Notes under the pieces: generated by a model
Seen by the model: the letters and a program-made list of their open reading frames with translations, nothing else
The model's database searches: none
Told to the model about the DNA's origin: nothing
Origin: Ectobacillus polymachus
GTDB taxonomy: Bacteria; Bacillota; Bacilli; Bacillales; Bacillaceae_G
Assembly: GCF_048159605.1 (NCBI RefSeq)
Contig: NZ_JBLREB010000004.1
Location: forward strand, 161,958-225,957
Direction: 5' to 3'
Length of the DNA: 64,000 nt
Position numbers and translations under genes: made by a program
In this document: positions 62,631 through 64,000 of the stretch, piece after piece
How the letters are laid out: every line of letters starts with the position of its first letter
How positions within the stretch are numbered: position 1 is the first letter of the stretch

Positions 62631-63074
62631 ATGACGGTGGTTAATGACGAACTAAAAGAGGCGCTGGAACTTTTGAAAGGTACAGGTGTACGTATGACTC
62701 CACAACGTCATGCTATTTTAGAGTATCTTGTTGGTTCTTTTTCACACCCAACGGCTGATGAAATCTATAAAGCACTTGAAGATAAATTTCCAAATATGAG
62801 TGTTGCGACTGTATACAATAATTTACGTGTATTTAAGGAAATCGGTTTAGTTAAAGAGCTAACGTATGGTGATGCATCGAGTAGATTTGATTATGTAACA
62901 AGCGATCATTATCATGTGATATGTGAAAGCTGTGGAAAAATTGTAGATTTTCCTTATACTCATTTAGAAGAAGTGGAACAAAAAGCAGCGGAAGAAACTG
63001 GCTTTGTAATTCGAAGTCATCGCTTAGAATTGTACGGTGTTTGTCCAGAATGTAATCATGTGTTGGAAAATTAA
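62631..63074 (+). CDS. perR: Peroxide-responsive repressor PerR
   Basis: 147 residues, Fur family. Zinc site Cys98-Cys101 and Cys138-Cys141; regulatory metal ligands His39, Asp87, His93, His95, Asp106 correspond to H37, D85, H91, H93, D104 of B. subtilis PerR. Oxidation of the two His by H2O2 with Fe2+ releases DNA. HTH SVATVYNNLRVFKEIGL is intact. ATG behind GGGGGTG. Confidence 0.97.
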   Translation: MTVVNDELKEALELLKGTGVRMTPQRHAILEYLVGSFSHPTADEIYKALEDKFPNMSVATVYNNLRVFKEIGLVKELTYGDASSRFDYVTSDHYHVICESCGKIVDFPYTHLEEVEQKAAEETGFVIRSHRLELYGVCPECNHVLEN

Positions 63075-63110
63075 GAAACGTATAGAGGAACCGGCATGAG
63101 CCGGTATCAG

Positions 63111-63156
63111 GCTGGTTGTATTGGATGTGATCCTTTACAGCCAGCTTTTTTTATTT
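63111..63156 (+). terminator. Terminator of perR
   Basis: GCTGGTTGTA / TACAGCCAGC stem with an internal ATTGGAT loop, then TTTTTTTATTT. Confidence 0.85.
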
Positions 63157-63290
63157 ATTCCGCTATTTAAGGGCAGTAAGATACTTGTTCCAAGGATTGA
63201 GAAATAATGAAAGACCTAAGAGGGGGACTGCCTATAACTTTGTTAATGGATAACCATCGGCTGAGAGAAAACCCATCGCTAAGGAAAGTT

Positions 63291-63641
63291 TCACTTTATT
63301 CGGTTACGATAGGATTCGTTAAATGCTTTCCCATCTAATGAAGCATCTAAGGTAAGCGGCTGACGACAGTACATACAGACATCGGCTTTGCCGAGTATTT
63401 TTGTTGTTTTTTTGCATTCTGGGCAAATAACTTGTACCGTTTTCGTTGAAAGTATACCAATCCAAAAATAAATGATAGTACTACATAGAATAGCAAGAAA
63501 ACCTACAATAATGAATAATGACATAATGAGAGGAGAGTAACGAAAAAATACACTTACATAAGAAAGAAAAAGTCCAGCAAAAACAGTTCCTAACGCAAAC
63601 GTTCGAATTTTATTGATTTTACTGCTATATTTCATTCTCAT
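63291..63641 (-). CDS. ygzB: YgzB (UPF0295) membrane protein
   Basis: 116 residues. Two hydrophobic segments (about 17-34, 40-62), then a small zinc-ribbon-like tail with CPECKK and CMYCRQP. Matches Bacillus YgzB beside perR. Function unknown. AGGTG precedes the ATG; Met at codon 3 is also possible. Confidence 0.92.
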   Translation of the reverse strand: MRMKYSSKINKIRTFALGTVFAGLFLSYVSVFFRYSPLIMSLFIIVGFLAILCSTIIYFWIGILSTKTVQVICPECKKTTKILGKADVCMYCRQPLTLDASLDGKAFNESYRNRIK

Positions 63642-63829
63642 TTGGCTAACACCTCATTTTGCCATATAATAATATATTATATAAATTCTTAGTCATAAAT
63701 ACGACCTGATTTTCCAATAAAATGAAATTAAAATTTAATTATAAATTCTATTGACCATGTGATTATGACATGATATATTATTACACGTCGCTGATGAAAT
63801 ACAGCGATGAAACAACGAAATAAAAGATG
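63642..63829. other. Divergent region between ygzB and rRNA operon
   Basis: AT-rich, no coding frame with a ribosome site. GTCGCTGATGAAATACAGCGAT (63788-63808 region) contains a small CGCTG/CAGCG foldback upstream of the rrn promoter. Confidence 0.4.
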
Positions 63830-63949
63830 TTGACACGAATTTAGAATGGTGTTAACATAAAGAAGTCGCTTTTGAGCGATGAAGAGTTCTTTGAAAACTA
63901 AACAAAACATGAAACGTCAGTTTTTTAATAAGCTTAGACAAACTTAACT
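63830..63949 (+). promoter_or_regulatory. rRNA operon promoter and leader
   Basis: TTGACA (63830-63835), 17-base spacer, TAACAT (63853-63858). The leader carries a boxA-like antitermination element GTTCTTTGAAAACTA (63886-63900), and ends just before the 16S gene. Typical Bacillus rrn arrangement (P2-like). Confidence 0.85.

Positions 63950-64000
<51 letters not shown>

Overview
The window comes from a low-GC, endospore-forming member of Bacillaceae, most likely the genus Bacillus and with several traits of the B. cereus group. Support comes from a gamma-type SASP gene, sspK, SpoIIAA-independent small spore genes of the yfhE/ypzG type, PerR with YgzB, UgtP, and a long run of genes in the order known around B. 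subtilis yfhE-yfhS-sspE-ygaC-ygaD-gsaB-ygaF-perR-ygzB. The window ends in the first bases of a 16S rRNA gene behind an rrn-type promoter. It is ordinary chromosome with small accessory patches, not a phage or plasmid.

Layout. 1-2.1 kb: DNA glycosylase (partial) and an RlmCD-type rRNA methyltransferase. 2.3-5.3 kb: accessory patch with a degenerate SGNH hydrolase, a 64-residue protein with a calcium-loop-like tail, a set of hairpins resembling an insertion-sequence remnant, and a secreted nuclease lipoprotein with two Excalibur domains. 5.4-7.8 kb: self-controlled TetR-ABC transporter operon with a double operator around a strong promoter. 7.9-12.1 kb: a phzF gene broken by a stop codon, a GGDEF/EAL protein with a dead GGDEF site, truA. 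12.5-14.8 kb: carboxynorspermidine synthase and decarboxylase (polyamine synthesis through aspartate semialdehyde). 14.9-24.2 kb: HAD phosphatase plus a decayed partial copy of it, FTR1 iron permease with a Fur box, DoxX, HD-GYP protein, queT under a preQ1-I riboswitch, small membrane proteins, EamA exporter, argC, and a LytTR/DUF3021 pair.

24.4-29.0 kb: two paralogous acetyl-CoA hydrolase/CoA-transferase genes flank a LytTR regulator and share a leader motif. 29.3-34.3 kb: PAS sensor kinase, then a TPP-riboswitch operon for thiamine-precursor uptake (MTH1187-type protein, ThiX, ThiY, ThiZ). 34.4-41.8 kb: pyruvate kinase, SH3b-amidase, pflB-pflA behind an Fnr-like site, ugtP with a structured leader. 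41.8-43.0 kb is the most unusual non-coding stretch: a cluster of DnaA boxes, yfhE, a GNAT acetyltransferase, and upstream of it a tRNA-like sequence fused to a long inverted repeat. 43.1-52.6 kb: amidohydrolase, yfhF, recX, yfhH, ypzG, sspK, yfhJ, yfhP, mutY, yfhS, a short gamma SASP gene, ygaC and ygaD. 52.6-64 kb: stand-alone glutamate synthase large subunit, hemL, an ABC-2 exporter operon with a small potassium channel, bcp, autoregulated perR, ygzB and the start of an rRNA operon.

Several genes are linked by shared conditions rather than by one pathway: anaerobic and mixed-acid carbon flow (pflBA, CoA transferases), metal and peroxide response (Fur box-FTR1, PerR-Bcp), cyclic-di-GMP turnover (EAL and HD-GYP proteins), and spore formation (sspK, gamma SASP, sensor kinase). 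I see no complete new defence or biosynthetic system; the best candidates for undescribed biology are the tRNA-like/inverted-repeat leader, the DnaA-box cluster, the ugtP leader and the 64-residue calcium-loop protein.
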